Positions 16,264 to 25,105 of a DNA stretch of 64,000 nt are shown one piece after another. This DNA comes from Ardenticatenaceae bacterium (lineage in GTDB: Bacteria > Chloroflexota > Anaerolineae > Promineifilales > Promineifilaceae): contig WYBM01000003.1 in NCBI GenBank assembly GCA_011525915.1, forward strand, positions 1-64,000. Reading direction: 5' to 3'. Under the pieces are notes generated by a model that saw only the letters and a program-made list of their open reading frames with translations, ran no database searches and was not told the DNA's origin. Position 1 is the stretch's first letter; each line of letters starts with the position of its first letter. Made by a program: the position numbers and the translations under genes.

Positions 16264-17870
16264 CAGACTTTACCACCCTGGAATACGAAGACGCAATTGA
16301 TCTCATCCCCGACAAGGACGCTGACTGGTTCCAGATCAACAAGAAGTTTGCCTTGGGCGACCACTGGCAGGCAGGGGATGGCTGGACCGGACCCAGACTT
16401 GACGAAGGCCATCCGCTCAGCACCGATGCCTTGAGCTATATCGAGCGGATTTTTGTGTCCGAAGACACGTTCAATGAAATCATCGAGCGCCATGCCGACG
16501 GTGTCGCCGGCAGCGAGTTCACCTGGAGTGTGGTCAGTGCCGCTGCCGAAAGCGAAGGTGGCGGCGCCAGCGCGGCCGGCCAGGCCGACCAGACCCTGAT
16601 TGACGAAGCCGAGATTCTGCTGCGCGAGTGGATTGACACCCAGGGGGCTATCAAAGCCTTGCACACGGCCGTTTCTGCTTTGCTTTGGAGTTCACGCGGC
16701 CCGCTGCGCCTGTATGTGCCGGCCGGCAAACGTGACGAGAGCGGTGTCATCCCGGCGGCCGAACTGCCTATCAGCATCATGCGTATCTTCATCGAATCGC
16801 CAGACCCCGAACAAACGGCCGTGGCCCTGGACCCGGACACCAAAGATGAGATTGGCATTTATGCCTACACCACCTCTGAGGATGAAGATGTGGCCGAACT
16901 GGTGTATATCAAACCGGAATCCAAAGAAGACGAACGGCCGTTAACCGTCTTGCGGCTCACCGGCGAGGGCGGCGAGATGGTGGAGCTGGACTTTGGCGGT
17001 CGCCTGACGATGTACGAGATGCGCCAGGAACGGCTGATGACCACTTCCCTGGTCAGCAACCAGAAAAAGCTCAACCATGCGGCGACGGCCGAACAGAGCA
17101 ACCTGGCCACCGCCGGCTGGATCGCCCGCTTGATTTTGAATGGCCAGATGCCGGGCGATTACCAGCGCGATCAGAACGGCGACCTGGTACTGGACAATCT
17201 GGGCAAGCCCAAGTTTGTGGCCGACCCCATGGTCTGGGGACCGGAGAGTGTCAACTTCATTGTGGGTGTGACCACCACCGATGAAGATGGCAACGAACGC
17301 ATTGCCAACCCCACCTACGTCCGGGAAGAGCCGGCCACGCCGGAGACATTCATTAAGACGAAGCTGGAAACGCGCAAGTTTATGCTCAGCCGGGCCAAAC
17401 AGGCGTATGTGTTTCTGGCCGACGACGGCCGTGTCTCCGGCGAAAGCCGGCTGCGGGCAAGAAGTGACTTCGAGAGCAGCCTCAACAAGACCAAACAGGA
17501 GTTGGACAAAGCCATCACCTGGCTGCTGGAAACGGTGCTGGCCATGGCGGCCACGTTCAGTGGCAAGCCTGGTTATTTCGATGCTGTACGGGTCACGGCC
17601 GATGCCCAGATAGACATTGGCATTGTCACGCCCGAAGAGCGCCGCGTAGCCAAAGAGATGTACGAAGCCGGCCTGGTCAGCAAGCGCACGGCCCTCACCT
17701 GGATTGGCATCAACGATGTGGAGGGAGAGTTGGAGCAGATGCAAATCGAGGCGGCCGAGGGCATTGCCCCAGGTAGCAATGGTGGGCCAACGGCCGCTAA
17801 CACCACCACCAATGAAGGAGGAACTGATGGACAAACCCAAACGACCGCCCCAGACAACACCAGTCAATAA
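16260..17870 (+). CDS. Phage portal protein
   Basis: This 536-residue protein lies directly after terL and before the scaffold and capsid genes, the fixed place of portals. It has the mixed alpha/beta body of portals: an N-terminal region with EDTFNEIIERHADGV, a long insertion-rich middle, and a C-terminal helical part with KLETRKFMLSRAKQ, SGESRLRARSDFESSLNKTK and ITWLLETVLAMAATF, the helices expected for the crown and stem. The tail is Gly/Thr/Asn-rich and disordered. Twelve copies form the ring through which DNA enters and leaves the head. Identification is by layout and order, not by a single diagnostic motif. Confidence 0.8.
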   Translation: MTDFTTLEYEDAIDLIPDKDADWFQINKKFALGDHWQAGDGWTGPRLDEGHPLSTDALSYIERIFVSEDTFNEIIERHADGVAGSEFTWSVVSAAAESEGGGASAAGQADQTLIDEAEILLREWIDTQGAIKALHTAVSALLWSSRGPLRLYVPAGKRDESGVIPAAELPISIMRIFIESPDPEQTAVALDPDTKDEIGIYAYTTSEDEDVAELVYIKPESKEDERPLTVLRLTGEGGEMVELDFGGRLTMYEMRQERLMTTSLVSNQKKLNHAATAEQSNLATAGWIARLILNGQMPGDYQRDQNGDLVLDNLGKPKFVADPMVWGPESVNFIVGVTTTDEDGNERIANPTYVREEPATPETFIKTKLETRKFMLSRAKQAYVFLADDGRVSGESRLRARSDFESSLNKTKQELDKAITWLLETVLAMAATFSGKPGYFDAVRVTADAQIDIGIVTPEERRVAKEMYEAGLVSKRTALTWIGINDVEGELEQMQIEAAEGIAPGSNGGPTAANTTTNEGGTDGQTQTTAPDNTSQ

Positions 17871-18135
17871 CCAGAACACGGCCCGGAAGCTGGTGAACAT
17901 GGCGGCCGCCGGCGTGGAGCTGGTAGACAAACATGCCGTGGGCCAGGTGCCGACAGAAGATGGTCAGGTCTTGCAGGCCTTCGCCGCCGCCATCCTGGCC
18001 ACCTACCTCAACGGCAACACCACCCTGAGCAGTAAGATTCAGTCGTTTACGTTGACGGTAAGGGCGGTGTATCTGTACGGCCGTGCCCAGGGCCAAAAGG
18101 AGGCGGCAGATGGCCAAACAACCCCCGAAAATTGA
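17827..18135 (+). CDS. Small phage protein between portal and HExxH gene (102 aa)
   Basis: ATG 17827 overlaps the portal 3' end in another frame and is preceded by a good Shine-Dalgarno (AAGGAGG, 17815-17821). The product has a basic, Pro/Gln-rich start and two helices (ARKLVNMAAAGVELVDKH and LQAFAAAILATYLNG), then a basic helix. It is soluble and of unknown family. Its overlap with both neighbours shows it belongs to the head operon. Confidence 0.6.
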   Translation: MDKPKRPPQTTPVNNQNTARKLVNMAAAGVELVDKHAVGQVPTEDGQVLQAFAAAILATYLNGNTTLSSKIQSFTLTVRAVYLYGRAQGQKEAADGQTTPEN

Positions 18136-18442
18136 AGATATCCGCCTGGTCTGGATTGGCTCCGTGCCTTATGAAGTGGTCTACAAAAGCCCCATTCTGG
18201 GCAAAGATGACCATAAGGTTCTCTGGGGTCATATCCAACAGGGCGAGCAGCGAATTGAAGTAGACAGCTTGCTGCCGCCAGAGATGAAGCGCATTGTCCT
18301 GATGCACGAGATTATCCACGGCCTGCTGACCCACGCCGGCCTGACCGACCACCTGGAAGAGATACCGGAACGCCTGGCTTACCAGTTGGACAATCTCTTT
18401 ATCACCAACCCGGACCTGTTAACCTTATGGATGAGTGGGTAG
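18110..18442 (+). CDS. Phage-encoded HExxH zinc metallopeptidase-like protein
   Basis: This 110-residue protein contains VLMHEIIHGLL (about residues 64-74), the HExxH zinc site of small ImmA/IrrE- or SprT-like metallopeptidases, and downstream acidic residues (EEIPERLAYQLDN) that could give the third ligand. ATG 18110 follows AAAAGGAGG. In phage head operons such proteins may trim scaffold or, as ImmA-type enzymes, cleave a repressor. No repressor is seen here, so the substrate is unknown. Confidence 0.65.
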   Translation: MAKQPPKIEDIRLVWIGSVPYEVVYKSPILGKDDHKVLWGHIQQGEQRIEVDSLLPPEMKRIVLMHEIIHGLLTHAGLTDHLEEIPERLAYQLDNLFITNPDLLTLWMSG

Positions 18443-18642
18443 AGGCCAGGGATTTGCACGGCCGTCTCATTTGCCTGGCGAACATCACCACCGGCGAGAT
18501 TCACATTCGTAAGGCTGGGCGTGATTACCTGATCAGTGTAGAGAATGGCCTGGTCGTCACCACTCTTACGGAGAAAAAACCAGATGAACACAAGCCCGCT
18601 GCCGATTCAGCCACTAAATCCGAAACGGTAAGCTTCCCTTAG
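18427..18642 (+). CDS. Small hypothetical phage protein (71 aa)
   Basis: This gene overlaps the HExxH gene by 16 bases. The first 50 residues form a predicted beta-rich unit (DLHGRLICLANITTGEIHIRK, then GRDYLISVENGLVVTTL). The tail is charged and disordered. No family is recognised. It is the last intact gene before the IS3 remnant and NACHT insertion, so the natural 3' end may have been altered. Confidence 0.5.
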   Translation: MDEWVEARDLHGRLICLANITTGEIHIRKAGRDYLISVENGLVVTTLTEKKPDEHKPAADSATKSETVSFP

Positions 18643-18699
18643 AATAAGACCAGACGAAAATGGAATTTTCCGGCACAATAAATAGAAGGGAGGTTCCAC

Positions 18700-18918
18700 A
18701 TGAAGAAATCACGTTTTACTGAACATCAAATCATCGCCATCTTGAACCAGGCTGAGGCCGGTGTGGCCGTCAACGACTTGTGTCGTGACCATGGCTTCAG
18801 CAAGAGCACCTTTTACAAATGGAAAGCCAAGTACGGTGGTATGGATGCCAGCCAACTGGCTCGTCTACGTGCCCACATAAGTTTCCACTTTCGGCTGGTA
18901 TTAAGTTTGGGTAGTTGA
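18700..18918 (+). pseudogene. Truncated IS3-family transposase OrfA
   Basis: ATG 18700 has a strong Shine-Dalgarno (GGGAGG, 18688-18693). The first about 56 residues, MKKSRFTEHQIIAILNQAEAG...STFYKWKAKYGGMDASQLARLR, are a textbook IS3-group OrfA helix-turn-helix. After LARLR the sequence leaves the family, where the leucine-zipper part should follow, and a stop appears soon after. There is no OrfB. It marks a recombination junction at the left edge of the NACHT insertion. Confidence 0.85.
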
Positions 18919-19108
18919 CTCATTCAAGCCAAACGAAGCATCCAAAACACAAGTATACGGCCGTCGCCTGGCCGTCATCTTGGACCGGGACCGAAGCCGT
19001 AACAATTCTAGAGGGATGGCGCATTACCTAGTTGGCACTGTAATCGAAGTTCTAGCCAATGGCCAAATCTACTATGACCAAAAGCCAAAAGAACGGGGGA
19101 AAGATTGA
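18905..19108 (+). pseudogene. Orphan C-terminal gene fragment
   Basis: A 67-codon open stretch without a good start reads ...SKTQVYGRRLAVILDRD... and GMAHYLVGTVIEVLANGQIYYDQ before a stop at 19106-19108. It contains one ACGGCCGT, so it matches host/phage composition rather than the AT-rich NACHT gene. It may be the severed 3' end of a phage gene. 19109-19277 holds nothing I can name beyond a weak six-base stem at 19247-19263. Confidence 0.3.
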
Positions 19109-19277
19109 ATGATTTCGAATCCCATTAGCATGTTGACACCAGTAATAATGGGAAACAAGGTCACCACTACATATAATAGAGTTGCTAATCCCCTGCTCAT
19201 ATTCAATGTAGGCTTCATAAAATGCGGTTTAACAGTTTGAGGTAAAGTCTGAGTTATTCAGACCTACTCTTTCGTCT

Positions 19278-22200
19278 TTACCAGTTTTTAGATGACCAAC
19301 CAATGTTAACAGTAATTTGACATCGCGGCATGATCATCTTCAACTGATCATAAAGCATTTCGCTTTTATCATTCGCAGCACCTAGATTGAGTCTAATATT
19401 TTTAACTCGTGATAAATCTTCAATGCCAAAAAGTTGATTGGTTGAAAGGGGAGAATCCGTAGATAATTCGAGAAATGTCAAATCCGATAGATTTTCTAGA
19501 GGTTGAAGATCGGGCCAAAACCCATTTCCAGCTCCAAGATGGAGATATTCTAGTCCCTCTAACTCTGACACTAATTGAAGATCAGGTAAATCTTCATAGA
19601 AAATTGAGAAAATAGATAACTCTTTCAGATTTGGTAAATTTGACAAATCAAAAAAGTTGGGCCACGGTGTTTCAATTTCATCATATATATGAGGGATTTG
19701 TAAATTCATTCTTATCGATGAAAGTTTTGAGAATCGTTCCAGTTTAGCAAAATTAGGCCAATCAAGCTCTTCATTTCTTAGATCAAGTAATTCCAAAGAG
19801 TTACAACCAATTGAATTAAAATCAAACCCAACATCACCAGAAAGAAACATTGCGCGCAATCCCGTTAACAAATTAATGAAGTAGGTGTTTGAGGGTCTAA
19901 AGTTCTTAATTCTTAAATGAGTGGTATCTTCAGGCAAAAATGCCTTTAATTCAGAAGCAGAAGTAGATAAGCCATATAATAGTGAACCGTGGACATTAAT
20001 TTCTTTCTCATGTATGTAATCCTTTAAGGCTAGCTTTAGATCATTGGCTAAGCCTGATGCCAATACTTCATTGGGATTAGTTTTCTCTAGAGCCTTCCAA
20101 ATAGCTTCTCGTACAGTCTCCCGCTTATCATTTATAAATGTCCCAAGTTTTAAAAGAGCTGGTCTTGTCCCTATAACGCTTAATAATTGTACACACGTAG
20201 TACTTTCCTGCTCAGAATAACTATCCTTGTAGGTAAGGAATGGAACGACCATGTTACCTGCAGCAGATAATCGTAGCGCAATCGACGTTTTTTGAGGGGG
20301 AATCAGAGTACCAAGAAGTTGCTCTACTCGTTGTCGGATATGTGGGGAAATCTCAACAGCTGTTTCGAGACATGAAATAGCGAGTAGCTGAAGATAGGTT
20401 TGGTGTTCTTCAGATTTTGTTTTCGCAGTCAGATCTAACAGATCATCGATGAGGCCATTGGCTTGTTCGTAATTAGCAAAACCGGCAGCTAAAATAATAG
20501 TTTCCTGCCATTGATCATCCGGAGCATGTTTGATAAGCAGCCCCCAATCTCTTTCAGAAAAGGCTGCACTTGCCGCCATGTATTCTTGAAAAGTCCGATG
20601 AACAAAGTCAATAATGCCTTGAGATGGCTCACGAATAATACCGCTTCGTTCGACGAGCATTTTTAAAACGGATTCGGTGTCTACATACGAGGCAATATTC
20701 ATGTTTTTAATTCGTTTACCAATTCGTTCTTTTGCTTGTTCAGAACTAATACTAGAATAACCGTTTTTTAACATCCAATAAGCAAGATCATCAAGCAGCA
20801 CACGTTTCTGTTTGTAAGTTGTTTCAGGTAAATGATCAAGATGCACTTTCTTCTCTATATCACGCCGTTCTAAAAGCATATTGACACACGCCTCATATAA
20901 TGCATTTCTATCAGAGGGTAATTGCATTTGCCTATCGTAGTGAAGTGCACAAATCATAGCGCACAAAAGCGGATTTGTAGAAAGACGCATTAAAGGTAAC
21001 CGATTCTTGAGTTTTGTTAAGAGTTTCCCTAAAATAACTCTGGCACTCTCCTCACTTTCTAGTTTCTGATCAATCAATACGGCTCTATGCCACTGCTCTA
21101 CAAACATTTCTATATCATTATTTTCCATTGGAGTTAATTGAAATTGATTAAAATACTGAGATTCAAACATCCAAGGTTCATATGCAGCAGGGCGACTGGT
21201 AAAAACAACAATTATACTAGGATAGGACAACAGAAGATCATCAAGCCAATCAATAACATATTCTCTATTTTCATAAGGTACTTCATCCAGACCATCTACA
21301 AGAAGAATTGCTCGCCCATCACGTAATGTGCCAGTTATCCATTTAGAAGGAACCTGATCTGCCAGTTCTGGAAACATCTTGTGAAAAAACTTTTCTGGAG
21401 TTGGTAGTTCATCTGGATATCGCCTAAGCTCTATAATAAACGGAATAGTATTACGCCACTGATTCATTCGCTTTGGAAAACTATTTGCTGCAGAATTTAC
21501 TGCGAGCCAATGCAACAATGTCGTCTTACCGCTTCCTGCCTCTCCAACAATAGCAACAAACTGAGAGGTCGCCAGTGCATCTTCTATAGGTAATCTTAGT
21601 TTTGATGAATCATCATCTAATCCACAAACGTCTAATGAAATGTATGCAACAGATAACTGGTATTTTTTAACACGACGTGATACTTCTGCACCGAATAGAT
21701 TTATTTTATCTAGTTGTCGTACTATAGTTGCACGATAATCAGTTTCGAAATCCGCATACAGTTTACTAGGATTGCTGGACTCACTCTCAACTCGAAGCTT
21801 GTCTAGATCAGCCATTACCATGTCAATTCTAACCATCAATATATCCATACGATGCAAAAGTTCTGCAAAATTACTTACATCAAAATCTGGGAGATTTGAG
21901 GCTAAATCGACAATGTATTGAGCAGACAAATCTATAGAACGTTTGTATAAGGCGCTTTCTAATTCAGATAAATCTCTGTTACCCACTGGATAACTAACTT
22001 GAATATGATGAGAAAGTTTAGATGGTTCGTTATTAAACTTTGCCAGAAGTTGAGCTGATATACTAGCTCTAGTGATAGCTAAAGCTACTTGCTCTGCCAC
22101 CGCTTGATATGAGGCGTCCCGAGAAACTTGATCGAACTCATATGATCTAAAAACGGGGACAAGATTTGCTGCAACTTTATCTTCTATAGCTTCAAACTGT

Positions 22201-22367
22201 CTGGCACCATTTCGGGCAGCCAAAACATCGTTTGTTTTTGATTTTAAAACTTCCAGAATACTAGTAGTAGTAGCAGTTGCAAGAGGTTTTTCCTTTAGCC
22301 ACGTCGTGAGTATGCTTTTGGCAACAGCACTACCAACAGTTAGGACCAATGTCTCAACTAATGCCAT
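19278..22367 (-). CDS. NACHT-LRR ATPase (bacterial NLR-like antiviral protein)
   Basis: This 1029-residue protein has an N-terminal helical region (about 1-240) of the NACHT-associated type. The NACHT ATPase follows, with Walker A GEAGSGKTT (275-283), Walker B AILLVDGLDEVP (353-364) and the arginine-sensor stretch VVFTSRPAAY. A winged-helix/helical region comes next, with FVHRTFQEYMAASAAF typical of NACHT proteins, then HEAT-like helices. The C-terminus is a leucine-rich-repeat stretch (about 800-1000: LPNLKELSIFS, LEGLEYLHLG, LSDLTFLELS). Bacterial NACHT proteins sense phage and trigger cell death or dormancy; the LRR would be the sensor. No nuclease domain is obvious, so the effector may be the N-terminal region. 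It is AT-rich, without ACGGCCGT, on the reverse strand inside a phage head operon and next to an IS3 remnant. Confidence 0.88.
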   Translation of the reverse strand: MALVETLVLTVGSAVAKSILTTWLKEKPLATATTTSILEVLKSKTNDVLAARNGARQFEAIEDKVAANLVPVFRSYEFDQVSRDASYQAVAEQVALAITRASISAQLLAKFNNEPSKLSHHIQVSYPVGNRDLSELESALYKRSIDLSAQYIVDLASNLPDFDVSNFAELLHRMDILMVRIDMVMADLDKLRVESESSNPSKLYADFETDYRATIVRQLDKINLFGAEVSRRVKKYQLSVAYISLDVCGLDDDSSKLRLPIEDALATSQFVAIVGEAGSGKTTLLHWLAVNSAANSFPKRMNQWRNTIPFIIELRRYPDELPTPEKFFHKMFPELADQVPSKWITGTLRDGRAILLVDGLDEVPYENREYVIDWLDDLLLSYPSIIVVFTSRPAAYEPWMFESQYFNQFQLTPMENNDIEMFVEQWHRAVLIDQKLESEESARVILGKLLTKLKNRLPLMRLSTNPLLCAMICALHYDRQMQLPSDRNALYEACVNMLLERRDIEKKVHLDHLPETTYKQKRVLLDDLAYWMLKNGYSSISSEQAKERIGKRIKNMNIASYVDTESVLKMLVERSGIIREPSQGIIDFVHRTFQEYMAASAAFSERDWGLLIKHAPDDQWQETIILAAGFANYEQANGLIDDLLDLTAKTKSEEHQTYLQLLAISCLETAVEISPHIRQRVEQLLGTLIPPQKTSIALRLSAAGNMVVPFLTYKDSYSEQESTTCVQLLSVIGTRPALLKLGTFINDKRETVREAIWKALEKTNPNEVLASGLANDLKLALKDYIHEKEINVHGSLLYGLSTSASELKAFLPEDTTHLRIKNFRPSNTYFINLLTGLRAMFLSGDVGFDFNSIGCNSLELLDLRNEELDWPNFAKLERFSKLSSIRMNLQIPHIYDEIETPWPNFFDLSNLPNLKELSIFSIFYEDLPDLQLVSELEGLEYLHLGAGNGFWPDLQPLENLSDLTFLELSTDSPLSTNQLFGIEDLSRVKNIRLNLGAANDKSEMLYDQLKMIMPRCQITVNIGWSSKNW

Positions 22368-22692
22368 TACTTTTTGTCTCCTTACTCGCTTGCTGACGGC
22401 GATAAAGCAATCTAACAGCGCATTAAGACAAGAACACTTCCGTCAAGCTAATACAAAGAATCTATTACGCTTATCAGCTCTTTTGAATTTAGGCAGACAA
22501 GTATCTATTCAAACAATAAATGCTCATCTTAGCTAAACCACATTCTCTTGGTTGGCTAACAAATTGAGCTAGACACAAAAACAATTACGATTTAGTATAG
22601 GTATTCCTACATAAAACTCAACCAGAACAACTGTTCTTGACCCACTCCTCCAAATAGATTAGACTACCCTCAAATCTCATATTCGAGCGCCC

Positions 22693-22739
22693 AGACGCCT
22701 ACCAACCTTCCAGGGGAAGGTTCCGGTAGGCGTCTTTTT
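22693..22739 (+). terminator. Strong hairpin with T run before the scaffold gene
   Basis: AGACGCCTACC (22693-22703) pairs with GGTAGGCGTCT (22725-22734 plus one T), with an inner stem AACCTTCC/GGAAGGTT and a following T run. It marks the right edge of the inserted NACHT block. The rest of 22368-22799 contains no gene that I can support and would hold the divergent promoters for NACHT and the capsid operon. Confidence 0.85.
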
Positions 22740-22799
22740 ATTTACCCACCTGCGTGCCAGGGGCACACAGCCAAGCCAATCTCAGGGAGAAAGGAAACC

Positions 22800-23504
22800 A
22801 TGTCCAAGAAAAACACCATAACAACTGAAGGCGAACCCACCAGCGGCGGCAGCGAAGCGGCCGTCACCACCGCCACCATCGTCCTGCAGCAGCGTATCAG
22901 CGAGTTAGAGGCCAAGGTTGACGAAGTAGAAGCCGACAACTACAAGGTGCGCCAAGACCGGCGCGACCTGCAGGCCAGGGTGCGCGAGCTGGAAAAGAGC
23001 GCGCCGGAAGAGGGTGGCCTCGTTCTCAATAAAGAACAGGCGGAGCAGTGGCAGCAGTACCAGCAAATCGGGAAGCCCGACGCGCTAAAAGCCGGCCAGG
23101 AAAAGCTGACCGCCCTGGAGCGCCAGGCGGCCATCGCCCACGCGGCTAAACACGCCGCCCCAGGGGTGGCCTACAACGACCTGGTGCTAAGTCAACTGGT
23201 GCCGGAATCGGCTGTGCTGGCGGTCAAGGCCGTCAAAGACGCCGAAGGCAATGAGACCCAGGTGGCCACCATTAAGGTGGGCAACGAGGAAAAGCCGCTG
23301 GCCGATTACGCCGCCGCCCATTGGGAGCCGTTCATGCCGGCATTAGTCAATGTCGGCAGCCACGGCCGTGGCCCCCAGCAACCCACACCTGGCACCACCT
23401 TCATCAAGCAGCAAAGCCAGCAGCCGCCGCCCAAACCCAAAGAGGTCACCCCCGAAGACATTCGGGCGCACAAGGTGGCCTCCGGTCGTTATGGTCAAAT
23501 CTAA
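22800..23504 (+). CDS. Phage scaffolding-like protein
   Basis: This 234-residue protein has a Ser/Thr/Gly-rich start, then a long coiled coil (about 30-70: ISELEAKVDEVEADNYKVRQ, RRDLQARVRELEK). A helical middle follows, and a Pro/Gln-rich, basic C-terminal tail with PEDIRAHKVASGRYGQI. Coiled coil plus basic tail upstream of the decoration and major capsid genes is the signature of head scaffolds, which guide capsid assembly through the tail and are then lost. A Shine-Dalgarno (AGGGAGAAAGGA) precedes ATG 22800. Confidence 0.7.
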   Translation: MSKKNTITTEGEPTSGGSEAAVTTATIVLQQRISELEAKVDEVEADNYKVRQDRRDLQARVRELEKSAPEEGGLVLNKEQAEQWQQYQQIGKPDALKAGQEKLTALERQAAIAHAAKHAAPGVAYNDLVLSQLVPESAVLAVKAVKDAEGNETQVATIKVGNEEKPLADYAAAHWEPFMPALVNVGSHGRGPQQPTPGTTFIKQQSQQPPPKPKEVTPEDIRAHKVASGRYGQI

Positions 23505-23521
23505 CCGCCAAGGAGAAAGAA

Positions 23522-23923
23522 ATGGCCCTCGTAAGCAAATCCACCAAAGCCCAAATTGATGTCGTCAGCGCCCAACACGCGCAGCAGATCGCCGGCAACC
23601 TGTACGCCGGCGAAGCGCTGGGCACCATCGCCCCCTGCCGCATCCATACCGATGGTCTGGTCTACATGAGCAACGCCACCGCCGCCAACGCCGAGGCCCA
23701 GATCGACGGCTGGACCCCCCGCGCCTACGCCGTCGGTGAAGCCGTCACCCTCTTCGGCCGGGGCGTGCGCGCCAAATACAGTGATGGCAGCCTGACGCCC
23801 GGCCAGACGCTGTACATTCACACCGTCGATGGCCAGCTCAACGACACGGCCACCACCGGCGACCCGACCGGCGTGGCCCGGGCGATTAACACAGAAGACA
23901 TTCGTTTTATTCGGGACAGTTAA
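23522..23923 (+). CDS. Phage head decoration / capsid-stabilising protein
   Basis: This 133-residue, largely beta protein has short repeated Gly-rich turns (YAVGEAVTLFGRGVRAKYSDG, LTPGQTLYIH, TTGDPTGVARAI), the look of capsid decoration proteins of the DUF2190 kind that clamp mature capsids. It sits between scaffold and major capsid genes. Shine-Dalgarno AAGGAGAAAG at 23510-23519. Confidence 0.65.
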   Translation: MALVSKSTKAQIDVVSAQHAQQIAGNLYAGEALGTIAPCRIHTDGLVYMSNATAANAEAQIDGWTPRAYAVGEAVTLFGRGVRAKYSDGSLTPGQTLYIHTVDGQLNDTATTGDPTGVARAINTEDIRFIRDS

Positions 23924-23927
23924 GCGG

Positions 23928-23967
23928 TGAGCAGTAGTCAGTATTCAGTAATCAGTCACCGGTATAT
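23928..23967. repeat. Degenerate AGTCAGTAATCAGT repeat
   Basis: This short array of CAGT-containing words lies in the 56-base gap before the capsid gene. The same word family recurs at 25029-25085 and 41895-41962. Confidence 0.6.
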
Positions 23968-23979
23968 GAAGGAGACCTT

Positions 23980-25029
23980 ATGGCAACCGGCATTTTAACC
24001 ATCGACAGCCTGCTGGCTGTAGAAAACCAATCGGCGGCCGAGTTTGGCCTGGACACCATCGCCCAGGTGCTGCAGGCCGACCTGGACGCGCACAACGCCA
24101 TCGTGGCCGACATGATGGGTGAACTGTGCGAACTCTCCCCCGACCGGCAGCGCCTCTACGGCGCCTCCCAGGAAGGGGACATGGACGAGGTGGACGAGTT
24201 CGGCCGCGCCCGCTCGCAGCAGGTGACGCCCGGCTCCCAGGTCGGCTTCCCGCTGCGTAAGTTCACGCGGGCCCTGGGCTGGACCAGCACCTGGTTTAAG
24301 GTGCACACCCCGGCCGACATGGCCCGGGCGGTGCAGGGCATCGAAAAAGCCCACCTGAAACGGCTGCAGAACGAGATTAAGGTGGCCGTCTTCCGCGCTA
24401 GCAACTACACCTACAACGACCACCTCATCGACAAGTTCACCCTGGCCATCAAACGGTTCGTCAACGCCGACGGCTACTCCATCCCCGAAGGACCCAACGG
24501 CGAGCAGTTCGACCCCAACACGCACACCCACTACGACGCCAGCGCCAGCCTGACCAACGCCGCCCTGCTGGCCCTCATCGACGACATCGTCGAACACGGC
24601 CACGGCGGCATGGTCAAGCTGTGTATCAACCGGGGCAACGAAACGGCCGTGCGTGGCCTGGCCGACTTCATCCCCTACCCGGATCCACGGTTGGTGCTGG
24701 GCACGCACCTGAACCAGCATGGCACCCGGCTGGACATCAGCCGGCTGGACAACCGGGCCATCGGCACCTTTGGCGCGGCCGAAGTGTGGGTAAAAAGCTG
24801 GACACCCCAACATTACACCTTCTGCTACGACGCTGAAGCCGAAGGTAAGTCCCTGGTCTTCCGCCAGCGGCCTCAGACGGCGCTGCAAGGGCTGCGCATC
24901 GCCTCCGAAAACGATGACTACCCCCTCTTTGCCCAGTTCATGGAAGCGGAGTTTGGCATCGGTGTCTGGACACGCACCAACGGGGCGGTGTTGTTCAGCA
25001 ACGGTGGGGCGTATGTGGACCCGTTTTAG
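23980..25029 (+). CDS. Major capsid protein (HK97-fold type)
   Basis: This 349-residue protein is placed after scaffold and decoration genes and followed by connector genes. Predicted layout fits an HK97-fold capsid: an N-terminal helical arm, a long charged helix (DMARAVQGIEKAHLKRLQNEI), a central region with CINRGNETAVRGLADFIPYP, and a beta-rich C-terminus with GKSLVFRQRPQTALQGLRI and ENDDYPLFAQFMEAEFGIGVWTR typical of the P-domain end. It assembles the icosahedral head. There is no fused protease; a prohead protease is not seen nearby apart from the HExxH protein. Confidence 0.85.
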   Translation: MATGILTIDSLLAVENQSAAEFGLDTIAQVLQADLDAHNAIVADMMGELCELSPDRQRLYGASQEGDMDEVDEFGRARSQQVTPGSQVGFPLRKFTRALGWTSTWFKVHTPADMARAVQGIEKAHLKRLQNEIKVAVFRASNYTYNDHLIDKFTLAIKRFVNADGYSIPEGPNGEQFDPNTHTHYDASASLTNAALLALIDDIVEHGHGGMVKLCINRGNETAVRGLADFIPYPDPRLVLGTHLNQHGTRLDISRLDNRAIGTFGAAEVWVKSWTPQHYTFCYDAEAEGKSLVFRQRPQTALQGLRIASENDDYPLFAQFMEAEFGIGVWTRTNGAVLFSNGGAYVDPF

Positions 25030-25085
25030 TCAGTGGCCGGTGGTTAGTGGTCAGTAGTCAGTAACCAGTGGCCAGTGGTTAGCAG
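25029..25085. repeat. Degenerate GTCAGTGGTTAGTGG repeat array
   Basis: A string of AGTCAGT, AGTGG and CCAGTGG words fills the gap between the capsid gene and the HhH gene. It belongs to the same word family as the arrays at 23928 and 41895. Confidence 0.65.
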
Positions 25086-25105
25086 ATAGATAAGGAGAGA
25101 ACACG

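Noticed and set aside
16941..17930. 329-codon minus-strand frame opposite the portal gene
   Set aside because: Shadow of the portal reading frame; the plus strand has order, Shine-Dalgarno sites and overlaps typical of a phage operon.
19247..19263. GTCTGA/TCAGAC hairpin as the NACHT terminator
   Set aside because: The stem has only six pairs and no T run on the minus strand.
23995..24888. 297-codon minus-strand frame opposite the capsid gene
   Set aside because: Gly/Val/His-biased shadow of the capsid codons, with no start signal.
23928..25085. CAGT arrays as a CRISPR or attachment site
   Set aside because: Word lengths vary, there are no spacers and no paired copy at the cassette ends.
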